From Theionarchaea archaeon (GTDB taxonomy: Archaea; Methanobacteriota_B; Thermococci; Methanofastidiosales; SZ-28-30): a DNA stretch of 64,000 bases. Of the stretch, positions 1 through 7,241 are shown one piece after another (position 1 is the stretch's first letter; every line of letters begins with the position of its first letter). A program made the position numbers and the translations under genes. The DNA lies in assembly GCA_018992685.1 (NCBI GenBank), contig JACVGT010000021.1:1-64000 (forward strand), written 5' to 3'. Below the pieces are notes generated by a model. The model saw only the letters and a list, made by a program, of their open reading frames with translations, was not told where the DNA came from and did no database searches.

Positions 1-79
1 CTTCTGTCACTGTGAGGTGTTCTTCCTCTGGCAGTTGGAGTAATTTCCATCGTTCTGTTACCACGTCCAATGGGATCAC
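1..79 (-). mobile_element. IS481-like transposase, N-terminal fragment at window edge
   Basis: A reverse-strand open frame runs off the left edge. From a GTG at 79 it reads IPLDVVTERWKLLQLPEE, which resembles the extreme N-terminus of IS481-type integrase/transposases, just before the helix-turn-helix that ends in RKTGYKW in that family. Only about 26 codons are inside the window, so the assignment rests on this short match plus the flanking TGTTACCCATGT repeats, a sequence style typical of the ends of such elements. The start could also lie slightly upstream. Completeness cannot be judged from here. Confidence 0.4.
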
Positions 80-98
80 CTTCTGCCAAAGTGTTACC

Positions 99-146
99 CA
101 TGTCTCTACTTACTTTTGTTACCCATGTCCCTACTTATTACAGTGT
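99..146. repeat. Tandem near-identical TGTTACCCATGT repeats (IS end)
   Basis: Two copies of TGTTACCCATGTCTCTACTT, differing by one base (TCTCT versus TCCCT), lie 26 nt apart just upstream of the transposase fragment. Repeated TGTNACCYATGT units are characteristic of transposase-binding ends of IS481/IS21-like elements, so this probably marks the insertion sequence boundary. Confidence 0.5.
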
Positions 147-181
147 ACCGCAATCACCAAGCAACCCCAATAATCCCCCAG

Positions 182-523
182 TCACAGGAGAGACAGGTTA
201 CCAGTAATGACATCAATTTCCTCAGCTCTTGCGGGTCCAATTCCCACTGCAGTCTTGGTGCCAGGAGGGATCTGAGTGAGGCCGGCATCTTGAATTAACG
301 TGGTAGGCAGCCCTGCGCGTTTTGCCCTGTCAAAAATGATGACCAGATCATATTCACTTTTTACCTTGAGAACCACTTTTTTCTGATTCTCCTCAATCCA
401 CGCTTTCTGATCTTTCTGCGGGGCTCTCACGTATGCCTCCAGAGAAGCGTGTGCCACCTGGGCAGCCAATTTCCCTTTCCCCAGTTTCAGGTCTGTTCTT
501 ACCACAATCACCTGTTTGAACAC
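182..523 (-). CDS. pth2: Peptidyl-tRNA hydrolase, archaeal Pth2 type
   Basis: Pth2 cleaves the ester bond of peptidyl-tRNAs that dissociate from ribosomes, recycling tRNA in the cytoplasm. The protein has the family pattern almost end to end: VRTDLKLGKGKLAAQVAHA near the N-terminus, then KKVVLKVKSEYDL, the DAGLTQIPPGT motif, and a C-terminal GNLSLL. I place the start at the GTG at 523 (113 aa), giving MFKQVIVVRTDLKLG like other archaeal Pth2 proteins. A TATA-like TTTATATA at about 546-553 lies about 27 nt upstream, which fits a leaderless transcript. An in-frame ATG at 559 would overlap that box and add 12 residues. Identification is firm; the start is the only doubt. Confidence 0.93.
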   Translation of the reverse strand: MFKQVIVVRTDLKLGKGKLAAQVAHASLEAYVRAPQKDQKAWIEENQKKVVLKVKSEYDLVIIFDRAKRAGLPTTLIQDAGLTQIPPGTKTAVGIGPARAEEIDVITGNLSLL

Positions 524-675
524 GCTTCTGTATGTCTGCTGATTATATAAATATTGCATATGGTCACTCTCTTCACGTTCCCCACATGCATGAAGATTGG
601 ATCAAAGTCGGGGAAAAGTGAGAACCGTGAGGAACCGAGAGTAAAAGTTTAAATGATCGTTTCGCTAGCACAATT

Positions 676-921
676 ATGAGTGAAGAAGCTTTTTCCGTAG
701 ATTTTTCCCTGTATGTACTCAACCTGGTTACTACAGCACTGTACCATTTTGGAGATCTGGGAGATAAAAAGGATACTGAAGCTGCGAGATCAGTTATTGA
801 CATCCTGCTGATGTTAAAGGAGAAGACAAAGGGAAATCTGACTTCAGAAGAACAGAAAACATTAGATGAATCCATACATGATCTCCAGATCCGATATCTT
901 CAGGAAATCAAGTACCTCTGA
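676..921 (+). CDS. DUF1844 family small protein
   Basis: An 81-residue, wholly helical-looking soluble protein. It matches the DUF1844 pattern: an N-terminal FSLYVLNLVTTALYHFGDL, a central LLMLKEKTKGNLTSEEQKTL and a final LQIRYLQE. The function of the family is unknown; members are scattered across bacteria and some archaea. The start ATG at 676 lies about 28 nt after a TTTAAATG box at about 648, so the message is probably leaderless. It stands alone between pth2 (divergent) and a 470-nt gene-free stretch. Its downstream side carries an 8-bp hairpin at 991-1011. Confidence 0.8.
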   Translation: MSEEAFSVDFSLYVLNLVTTALYHFGDLGDKKDTEAARSVIDILLMLKEKTKGNLTSEEQKTLDESIHDLQIRYLQEIKYL

Positions 922-1398
922 TAGGACATTGATGAAGGAATGAATGTTATGGTGAGTTTCAGTAAATTTCTCGTAATTCTACAGAAGTAGAGAGGGACAT
1001 TACGTCCCTCTGAAAAGGGAGATGAAAGATGTTGAAATACTAACGTGTTTAACACATAAATAGAGACTTCTCTATATATAAACAATAGTATGCCATTTTT
1101 TTATAACCATGGAAAAAAAGAAAATCATCCTCATAAAATCATGATTGAATCTTGATTTAAGGGAAAAAGAAGAAAAAAGGGAGGTGAAGATGTAAGCGTA
1201 GGGAAAACACTAGAGATACCACAGAATTCTGGCATTACTTTCTCATTCCGTGATCTTCTCCTGTGTTTGTCATCTACTATATCATAGGGTAGCAGGAAAT
1301 ATAAACAATGTTACAGCGAAAAATTATAACCATGAGAAAAGACGATTTTTGAATGTTGACCTTCGATGAACGAGCTTCTTCCCCTCTCATTTGAGAAA
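922..1398. other. Gene-free stretch with one perfect hairpin
   Basis: I see no credible coding sequence. A perfect 8-bp hairpin, AGAGGGAC / GTCCCTCT around the loop ATTAC, occupies 991-1011; no T tract follows it on the plus strand. A purine-rich segment at about 1155-1190 ends in GGGAGGTGAAGATG, a Shine-Dalgarno-like run ahead of an ATG that meets a stop at once (ATG TAA), so it is not a usable gene start. Confidence 0.6.
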
Positions 1399-1472
1399 TG
1401 GGCCCGTCGAGATTCGAACTCGAGACCTCCGCCTTGTCAAGGCGACGTCATAACCACCTAGACTACGGGCCC
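1399..1472 (-). tRNA. tRNA-Val (anticodon GAC)
   Basis: On the minus strand the 7-bp acceptor stem GGGCCCG pairs with CGGGCCC, with discriminator A. The anticodon arm is TCGCC-TTGACAA-GGCGG, so U33 precedes anticodon GAC, which reads valine GUC/GUU. The T arm is TCGAG-TTCGAAT-CTCGA. There is no intron and no encoded CCA. D arm TCTAGGTGGTTATGA is normal. The superficially Asp-like loop reads GAC, not GTC, so this is valine. Confidence 0.95.
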
Positions 1473-1593
1473 TACAACACCATGCGGATGTTCCTATTTA
1501 AGCTTTTGCCCTTTTCTGCGAATAGTAACAAGCAAGACAAACAAAAATCACTATCAGGATAGCACTTGCCCTAGGAGATAATTACTGAAGGAT

Positions 1594-1821
1594 TCAGGAC
1601 GCAATGAGAGTTGATGTCAGTTTTATGTTTTTCATTTTTCTCAGCCTCTGAGTGAGGAATGCGTCCAGGTCAGTGAGGCTTTCCACCTTGACTCTCAGTA
1701 TGATATCCCACTCTCCGTATAAAATGTCAGCGAATTCTACTTCTTTCATTCTCTCCAGTTCCTCTGCAACCACCTTTTCTTTCCCTATGGTGGTAGCAAC
1801 CAGGATATATGCTGTGATCAC
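1594..1821 (-). CDS. Stand-alone Lrp/AsnC ligand-binding (RAM) domain protein
   Basis: A 75-residue protein consisting only of the effector-binding alpha-beta domain of Lrp/AsnC regulators: ITAYILVATTIGKEKVVAEEL, then VEFADILYGEWDIILRVKV and a C-terminal LRKMKNIKLTSTLIAS. There is no helix-turn-helix, so it cannot bind DNA alone. Known stand-alone RAM proteins bind amino acids and may form mixed oligomers with full Lrp proteins; that role here is inference. The start is a GTG at 1821, with a TTTTTAAG box at about 1853-1861 upstream. Confidence 0.85.
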   Translation of the reverse strand: MITAYILVATTIGKEKVVAEELERMKEVEFADILYGEWDIILRVKVESLTDLDAFLTQRLRKMKNIKLTSTLIAS

Positions 1822-2147
1822 GCAACCACTGTTTCGTGCTCTTCATGTAAGACTTAAAAACCTTTCTGCTGATCGGATTCTGAGATCAAGAATGAGATTT
1901 CTTATGGCATCTTCACAACTTATCCACCGTGTACTGAATATATATCACCAAGATGATTATCATGCTAGAAATACGTACTGAGAGCAGAATAACAATCATT
2001 TTTTCCGTTCCTTGTCCGTATTCTATAATTAAAATGGAATCTAATTCATTTTTCAAGAAATTACAACAAAAAAGAAACTGCATGAGATATACACAACTTT
2101 TCAGAAGGTTTAAAAGCCCGAACATCAAGAGCTATGCAGGTGATCCT
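1822..2147. other. Divergent intergenic region, promoters only
   Basis: AT-rich spacer between the RAM-domain gene (leftward) and the VOC gene (rightward). Promoter-like boxes are TTTTTAAG (leftward, about 1853-1861) and GGTTTAAAAGCC (rightward, about 2106-2117). In-frame codons upstream of 2148 do not resemble a VOC N-terminus. No other feature is seen. Confidence 0.6.
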
Positions 2148-2504
2148 ATGATCCTTGATATTGACAATGTCTCCCACCCTGTCAAGAATCTGGAAAGAGC
2201 AGTGGTATTCTACAGGGATGTTCTGCAGCTTGACCTTCGGTTCATAGCGAAGGAGATGGGCTGGGCCGAATTCGATGTGGGAGGCTCCACTCTGGCATTG
2301 AGGGAAATAAAGTCTGGATTTGTTCCTTCTCAGTCATCGATTTGTTTTCTGGTGACTGAGATAGAAGAAGAAGTAGAACGGCTCAAGAAGGAAGAGACAC
2401 ATTTCTTAGGCGAGATTGAAGACATACCCGGTGGACAAGGGCGCGTTGTGGGATTCCTTGATGTTGATGGAAACAGACTCGATTTTTATGAACCACCTCA
2501 GTAG
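2148..2504 (+). CDS. VOC (glyoxalase/bleomycin resistance) superfamily protein
   Basis: A 118-residue single VOC domain: DIDNVSHPVKNLERAVVFYR at the N-terminus, LDLRFIAKEMGWAEFDVGGS in the middle, and GRVVGFLDVDGNRLDFYEPP at the C-terminus, the classic ending with the metal-ligand Glu in FYEP. The substrate is unknown; the family includes lyases, dioxygenases and epimerases. I chose the ATG at 2148 because AGGTGA sits 5 nt upstream and because the protein then begins exactly at the first VOC strand. The gene converges on the MFS gene with only 4 nt between them. Confidence 0.82.
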   Translation: MILDIDNVSHPVKNLERAVVFYRDVLQLDLRFIAKEMGWAEFDVGGSTLALREIKSGFVPSQSSICFLVTEIEEEVERLKKEETHFLGEIEDIPGGQGRVVGFLDVDGNRLDFYEPPQ

Positions 2505-2508
2505 ATGA

Positions 2509-3663
2509 CTATTCTTCTACAAATGCTACGAGGAGTGCTGCCACCGTTGATGTCGCCATGGCGAACATAAATGGTGCAGTCATTCCATACGTGTCCCAGA
2601 GCAATCCAGCAATCATGGAGGCAGCAAAAGCACATAGCCCCATGACCATCTGGTAGGCCCCCAGTATAGAAGCTTTTCTGGAAGGTGGAGCCAGCTCTGA
2701 CACCAGGGTTCTTTGTACTGGATCTAGGGCGCCTTTGTGCATGCCGTACAGGAAAAGCAAAGGTATGATGGCATATGCACTTTTCTGGGGATCAGTTCCC
2801 CCACAGACTGCAAATCCAGCACACAAAAGCCCGAATAGCGCAAATGCAATCATGAGTACGGTCTTTCTACTGGTTCTGTCTGCCATTTTTCCAAAGGGAT
2901 AGGAAAAGGCTGAAGCTGTTGCAGTGAAAATAAGATACAACACAGGGATGAATCCAGTAGAGTATCCTGAATCCCTTGCAAAGATCAACATGAAGGAATA
3001 GCTAAATGCACCTACAGCAAATATCGCAGAAAGAATGAAGAACAGCTTCAGGTTTGGCGTAAGATCTTTCAGGGAGAGACTGACATAGGCACTACCAGTT
3101 TTTCTTTCCTTAACTAGGTAGAGAATGAAAAACGCTCCCAGCAGGGATGGGAATGCTGCTACAAAAAACAGGGGCCTGTAGCCGATTTTCTGCACCACAG
3201 CAATGCACACCAGGATGCCACATACAGCTCCTAGATTGTCCAGGGTGCGCAAGAAGCCGAAGGCTGCTCCTCTTGTCTTTCTGGTGGACAAATCTGCCAG
3301 CATGGCGTCTCTGGGTGCTCCTCGTATCTTACCCAGCCGATCCATTATTCTGAAAGGCACCAGGTGATAGATAGAAATTGATGCAGCATACCCAATACGG
3401 GATACTGAAGCGAAAACATAGCCCAGCCAGATGAAGACTTTTCGCTTCTGGAGCCTATCAGAGAGGAATCCGCTGCCTGCCTGTGAAAAAGAGACTAGTG
3501 CCTCCCCCAGTCCATCCAGAAATCCAAGAAAGGTCATACTTCCTCCCAGGACAGAGGTAACAAAGAGGGGCCACACAGGATACACCATGTCTGATCCCAG
3601 GTCATTGAGAAAGGAAGCCAGCGCAAAAGCTTTTAGAGTCCTCCTGCTTCGGTTCTCATTCAT
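2509..3663 (-). CDS. Major facilitator superfamily transporter
   Basis: A 384-residue polytopic membrane protein with about 12 predicted helices. The MFS loop 2-3 signature appears as GFLSDRLQKRKVF (residues about 64-76), and a mirrored loop GKMADRTSRKTVL lies in the second half. The substrate cannot be read from sequence; MFS proteins with this N-terminal NDLGSDMVYPVWPLF pattern are usually annotated as drug or metabolite efflux pumps. The start ATG is at 3663 with a TTTATAAG box at about 3690 on the minus strand, so a near-leaderless transcript is likely. Not in an operon. Confidence 0.85.
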   Translation of the reverse strand: MNENRSRRTLKAFALASFLNDLGSDMVYPVWPLFVTSVLGGSMTFLGFLDGLGEALVSFSQAGSGFLSDRLQKRKVFIWLGYVFASVSRIGYAASISIYHLVPFRIMDRLGKIRGAPRDAMLADLSTRKTRGAAFGFLRTLDNLGAVCGILVCIAVVQKIGYRPLFFVAAFPSLLGAFFILYLVKERKTGSAYVSLSLKDLTPNLKLFFILSAIFAVGAFSYSFMLIFARDSGYSTGFIPVLYLIFTATASAFSYPFGKMADRTSRKTVLMIAFALFGLLCAGFAVCGGTDPQKSAYAIIPLLFLYGMHKGALDPVQRTLVSELAPPSRKASILGAYQMVMGLCAFAASMIAGLLWDTYGMTAPFMFAMATSTVAALLVAFVEE

Positions 3664-3709
3664 GGGGGGAGAAAAGAGCCACTGTCTTATAAAGGTTAGG
3701 CTGTTCCGC

Positions 3710-3985
3710 AGGTTTACCCGCTATCGCAGCTCAGTAGATTTGAGAGGTCGCTGAATGAATATGTTACCTCAAATCTCTGCTGGAGGACAGCAGATCAATG
3801 CAAACTTCAACATGAGGGTTCTCGTCCTTCTGTCCCTATCTTGGGCGTCTGTTGCTGGCCCTGAACCTACCTCCCCACCAGTTGTTTTACCGAGTACCAA
3901 CGGAATACTCCAGTAGTCGCAGCTAGCTCGCCTTTTCGGTAAGGCGTTGGTCTGGGTGATTCCTGATTCATGTCACAAGAAAAGT
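3710..3985. ncRNA. Candidate structured non-coding RNA (family unknown)
   Basis: This roughly 275-nt stretch has no usable frame but many complementary arms: AGATTTGAG with CTCAAATCT (about 3735 and 3769), GCTG-GAGGA-CAGC (3778-3790), GAGTA-CCAACGGAA-TACTC (about 3893-3910) and CGCCTT-TTCGGT-AAGGCG (about 3930-3947). TATA-like boxes flank both sides (TTATAAAGG at about 3688 and TTATAAAG at 4031), so the strand is undecided. It does not show RNase P, SRP or rRNA signatures that I can recognise. Structure is seen; being an RNA gene is inference. Confidence 0.35.
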
Positions 3986-4059
3986 CCTGGCAAGATGCCT
4001 AATCCTAAGAATATGCGATGATGAGATAATCTTATAAAGTTCGTCTGATAACCAATTTC

Positions 4060-4365
4060 ATGATCAGGAGAATTCCGGCCGCCATTAGACGTATCGAAGA
4101 CATTTCCGACGAGCCCAGAGTCAGTGTGGTGGGGACCGTTATCAAGCGTGGGGAAGCGGAATTCATCCTAGATGACGGCACTGGCCAGCTGACTGTAATC
4201 ACATCGGAAGACCCAGCAGTGAAGGAAAGGGAAATCGTGAGAGTCATTGGGAAAGTATACGGCACAACACTCGAGGCTGAAATTGTTCACCCCCTCAAAA
4301 ACATTAACATGCAGCTCTATCTCAAAATGTACGAACTGAGAAAGAAGGTATACGGTAGTCAGTAA
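4060..4365 (+). CDS. Small single OB-fold protein, RPA-subunit-like
   Basis: A 101-residue protein with one OB-fold: RVSVVGTVIKRGEAEFILDD, then GTGQLTVITSEDPAVKEREI and VRVIGKVYGTTLEAEIVHPL. This strand order and the DDGTGQL turn are typical of small replication protein A subunits and of archaeal RPA-associated proteins, which bind single-stranded DNA or bridge RPA complexes. The larger RPA-like protein of the window lies 10 kb away at 14218. The TTATAAAG box at 4031 is about 26 nt before the ATG, so the message is leaderless. The specific partner is unknown. Confidence 0.7.
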   Translation: MIRRIPAAIRRIEDISDEPRVSVVGTVIKRGEAEFILDDGTGQLTVITSEDPAVKEREIVRVIGKVYGTTLEAEIVHPLKNINMQLYLKMYELRKKVYGSQ

Positions 4366-4424
4366 CCATGATCCAATATCCAAACCGTGAAATCCCAGAT
4401 ATCAGCAGGAAGAGCCAACATGTT

Positions 4425-4757
4425 TCACATCTGCAGTAAGGAGTCTACTTCTTGCCGAATGATCAACGGCGAAGTGTGTTCATCCATCATGATCCCGATG
4501 AAGTAGTCCTGATGCTTGATGATCATCATGCGATAGTCTGAACCTTCTATGATTACCTGTTTAACGTCTCCAAGATCCAGTGAATTGGCAATCTCTTCTG
4601 CAGTGGCTCCTGCAAAGACTGATATTGCTCCTTCACTTTCGGGATCTTTCAACGTGGACGCCAAAACCACGCCGTCTCTGGCTACCACAACGGCCCCATT
4701 TACTCCCTCAATTCGGGACATGTCGTTGACAAGCCGTTTCAAAACTATATCCGCCAT
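4425..4757 (-). CDS. Roadblock/LC7 domain protein
   Basis: A 110-residue Roadblock/LC7 domain: LKRLVNDMSRIEGVNGAVVV, then RDGVVLAST, AGATAEEIANSL and the strand KQVIIEGSDYRMMIIKHQDY. These small dimeric platforms regulate small GTPases (MglB type) or scaffold motor and signalling complexes. Here it is the last gene of a three-gene minus-strand operon after a MinD-type ATPase and a membrane stub, with a 4-nt gap to the latter, which suggests a partner role for a membrane-bound switch ATPase. No Ras-like GTPase is next to it. Confidence 0.85.
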   Translation of the reverse strand: MADIVLKRLVNDMSRIEGVNGAVVVARDGVVLASTLKDPESEGAISVFAGATAEEIANSLDLGDVKQVIIEGSDYRMMIIKHQDYFIGIMMDEHTSPLIIRQEVDSLLQM

Positions 4758-4761
4758 TTCA

Positions 4762-4974
4762 TCACCACAGTTTGAGATTCCTAAATTCCTTTATATCCTC
4801 AGCAAGCTTATATAGCTCTTCATCTGTAATTTCCATCTTCCGCTTGAGGTCGGTGAGATCTTTTGTCAGTTGCTTGATCCTAATATACAAGATGGCGATT
4901 ATCAAAAGGGCAATCAACGTTTCCATGATCAGTACGATCAAGAGAGTTTCCGCGCTTATCATATTACTCACCAA
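4762..4974 (-). CDS. Membrane stub with coiled coil, minD operon
   Basis: A 70-residue protein: a single N-terminal transmembrane helix (LLIVLIMETLIALLIIAILY) followed by a charged helix with heptad character (KQLTKDLTDLKRKMEITDEE). The cytoplasmic helix probably mediates oligomerisation or binds a partner. Its start overlaps the 3' end of the minD-like gene by 11 nt, and a 4-nt gap separates it from the Roadblock gene, so the three are translated together. The start could be the second Met (MISAE). No family recognised. Confidence 0.65.
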   Translation of the reverse strand: MVSNMISAETLLIVLIMETLIALLIIAILYIRIKQLTKDLTDLKRKMEITDEELYKLAEDIKEFRNLKLW

Positions 4975-5749
4975 ATATTGATCTCACAAAGCGAGAGACA
5001 ACACCTTCCTCTCTCTCTGTTTCTGGTTCTGCAAATTCCTCTCCAATCATTTTCGTTGCCAACCGTCGATATGCAATGGCAGCAGGAGAATCTTCGCTGC
5101 GTATGACAATAGGAGTCTTGAAAGCAGAAGACCGCCTTACCTCTGGATCTTCTGGAATGATTTCCAGAATCTTAACACCCAAGATCTTTTCCACTTCTCG
5201 CATAGACAGATCAGTCTTCTCGAAGTTGGCACGATTCAGTATTGCACCCGAAACACGAGAACCCACCATCTCTGTCATGATCTTGGTTTTTAGAGCATCT
5301 GCCATAGATGATATTTCAGGGTTGACCACTAGAACAACCTCATCCGCAACAGCCAAGGGTATCACGCCGTCCCTGGACAGGCCAGCGGGTGCATCGATAA
5401 GCAGAAATTCAGTTCCCTTGAGCAGCTCAATCATAGCATCTTGAAGCTTCTCCGGATTGGACTTCTGAAATCCTGACAGTGAAACGCCGCAGGGGACTAC
5501 AATAACTCCACCGGGTCCTTTGTACATAGCATCCTTGATGTCTGCCTCGCCAGCCAGCACTTCGTGAAGCGTGACCCTGCTCTTTTCCATGCCGAGGATG
5601 AGAGCAAGGTTGGCCATGGCAATGTCAGCATCGAGGATGATGGTCTTCTTTCCCAGCAAAGCTAAAGCTGTACCTAGATTTGCAGTGGCAGTAGTCTTTC
5701 CTGTTCCCCCTTTTCCAGATGCAATGGTAATTACTCGAGGATTGTACAT
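4964..5749 (-). CDS. minD: MinD/ParA-family septum-site-type ATPase
   Basis: A 261-residue deviant Walker ATPase. The P-loop is GKGGTGKTT (residues about 12-20) with the signature Lys at its second position; the switch regions read LDADIAMANLALILG and LIDAPAGLSRDG. The C-terminus ends in VVSRFVRSIFGE, an amphipathic helix like the MinD membrane-targeting sequence. MinD-type ATPases dimerise with ATP on membranes and position other proteins. First gene of the operon with the membrane stub and Roadblock protein. TATATATA at about 5766-5773 precedes the ATG by about 20-26 nt. Whether it acts in division or in another localisation process is open. Confidence 0.9.
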   Translation of the reverse strand: MYNPRVITIASGKGGTGKTTATANLGTALALLGKKTIILDADIAMANLALILGMEKSRVTLHEVLAGEADIKDAMYKGPGGVIVVPCGVSLSGFQKSNPEKLQDAMIELLKGTEFLLIDAPAGLSRDGVIPLAVADEVVLVVNPEISSMADALKTKIMTEMVGSRVSGAILNRANFEKTDLSMREVEKILGVKILEIIPEDPEVRRSSAFKTPIVIRSEDSPAAIAYRRLATKMIGEEFAEPETEREEGVVSRFVRSIFGE

Positions 5750-6487
5750 ATTGGGCTTTTTACTGGTAAAGTATATATATCTTTTGGTTCACACAGCATT
5801 TCTTCCCGTAATATGTATGTATAAGATCGGGTGACATGGCAGTATTGAGTGGACATGAGAAGTTACATGCCAATAAGCTGGTGTTATTCTCACCACAGGG
5901 AGAGGACGGGAACATCGCTGCATTTTCAGGGGGAACCTCCCTCATGAAATGACAGGTATCCGCCGAGAATCGGCAGATTCTGCTGATGAAGGCACAGTAA
6001 TCAAGGTGTTGAACATTTTCCATTAAGAGATATGTTTATATACAATGAATTATAACTTATACAGGGTTGAAAGACTTTAACAAGCAATAGTCTGGACAGA
6101 ACAGTGGAGGTGTTCACAATGAGCAGAAGACCAAAGTATAGAACAACACGATTGCCTGGGAAGGGCTCTGAAAGACTTCCTGAACCATATGTGCTTTTCC
6201 CATGAGATTGAAGGGGCAATTCAGACCAAGGGGCAACCAGATGCGTGATCAGTGAACGTTTGGGGATGGAGAAGAACGATCTTCAGTTGAGAGGACATGG
6301 TAAAGGGGAGTCTGTATGAGGGAAGCTGGATTCTCATCAGAATGGCTAGTCACCCTTTGTTGATGTCTGGCCAAGGAACCCCGGGGGGTGCACTATGACA
6401 CCCCTGCCTCAGGCTAACTAGTGTTACGTTTTCTCTGACACGGGACAATTCCAGCGAATTTGTAAATTCACGTTCTGAGAATAATCA
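5750..6487. other. Long intergenic region with one tiny ORF and a hairpin
   Basis: About 740 nt without a normal gene. It holds the minD promoter, a 38-codon frame from ATG 5835 without a good ribosome site, a TTTATATA box at about 6030, the 28-codon ORF listed separately, and a perfect GGGGTG / CACCCC hairpin at about 6385-6404. Open frames are short in all directions. It may be a decayed locus or host an unrecognised RNA. Confidence 0.5.
6119..6205 (+). CDS. Possible 28-residue basic microprotein
   Basis: An ATG at 6119 lies 6 nt after GGAGGTG, the strong Shine-Dalgarno form used elsewhere in this window, and about 90 nt after a TTTATATA box. The 28-residue product begins MSRRPKYRTTRLPGKGSERL and is rich in Arg, Lys and Pro, with no membrane segment. 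It resembles nothing I know. The strong ribosome site is the main reason to list it; chance is possible. Confidence 0.3.
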   Translation: MSRRPKYRTTRLPGKGSERLPEPYVLFP

Positions 6488-7103
6488 ATGAAGAAAGTTG
6501 TGATAACGGCACGAAAAAAAGACATCCATAATATGGAGGAATTGCTGAAAAATTCCACTTCTAGGACCTATCTACGCATTTTCTGTCTGTGTGGCCTTAG
6601 GAAGAGTCAAAGATGTTCTGAAGACTGTTGGGAACCTCACTGGTCTTCTCTTCATGGTAATTGTTGTTTCCTGTATTGCCACTATCCTGTTATCACACGT
6701 AACAGACCTCTCCTTAACAGCTGAAATCAGAGCCCGAATGGATTCAAACTTCATATATATTCTCATGGCCATCCTCCTGGGATTTGCCACCATGTGTGCC
6801 CTCTCCAAGGATATCTCTGAGAGTATTGCTGGGGTAGCCATTGCGGCGGCGTTGCTGCCACCTGCTGTGGTGTCAGGCATAAGCCTGGTGCTCTATCCTG
6901 AAGAATTCATAACGCCTCTCGTCCTCACCCTAGAGAATGTCCTGGGGCTCATGGCGGGAAGTCTGGCCGCCACTTCCATACTCCACATCAGGCCCAGGAG
7001 AATCCACAGAAAAGCGGTAGCTAGACGTCTTATTTTCAGAACAGCATCTGTATTGGCTGTTCTTCTTTCCTTACTGATCTTGGTCTCAATCTTTCTGGAC
7101 TGA
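6488..7103 (+). pseudogene. DUF389 (TIGR00341-like) membrane protein, internally deleted
   Basis: The 5' part encodes the start of a DUF389 cytoplasmic domain (MKKVVITARKKDIHNMEELL) in one frame. After about 20 codons the homology jumps, in another frame, to the membrane core: PLLGPIYAFSVCVALGRVKD followed by helices with FIYILMAILLGFATMCALSK and AIAAALLPPAVVSGISL. A TGA at 6546 blocks the second frame upstream, so no single product spans both. Most of the N-terminal domain and the first helix are gone, meaning a deletion of roughly 100 codons plus a frame change. The core from a GTG at 6591 could still be translated (170 aa), but function is doubtful. Confidence 0.75.
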
Positions 7104-7241
7104 TGGAATCCTTGAAAGCTGGTGACCATCAGGAAGACGAAGATCATGAGGATTCGGCAGCCACTACCAAGAAGAGTATTTTCATGGGGGACGCATATCG
7201 AAATCAAAAAGTATTTAAGAATTAGAAATATCTCTTCTTGT

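Noticed and set aside
1155-1195. GGGAGGTGAAGATG as a gene start
   Set aside because: The ATG is followed at once by TAA, so nothing can be translated.
5835-5951. A 38-codon ORF after the minD promoter
   Set aside because: No proper ribosome site or promoter spacing; composition is not convincing.
6240-6480. Possible SRP RNA because of GC-rich hairpin and CTAG-like ends
   Set aside because: The conserved helix 8 GGAA loop and Alu-domain UGUAAC context are missing.
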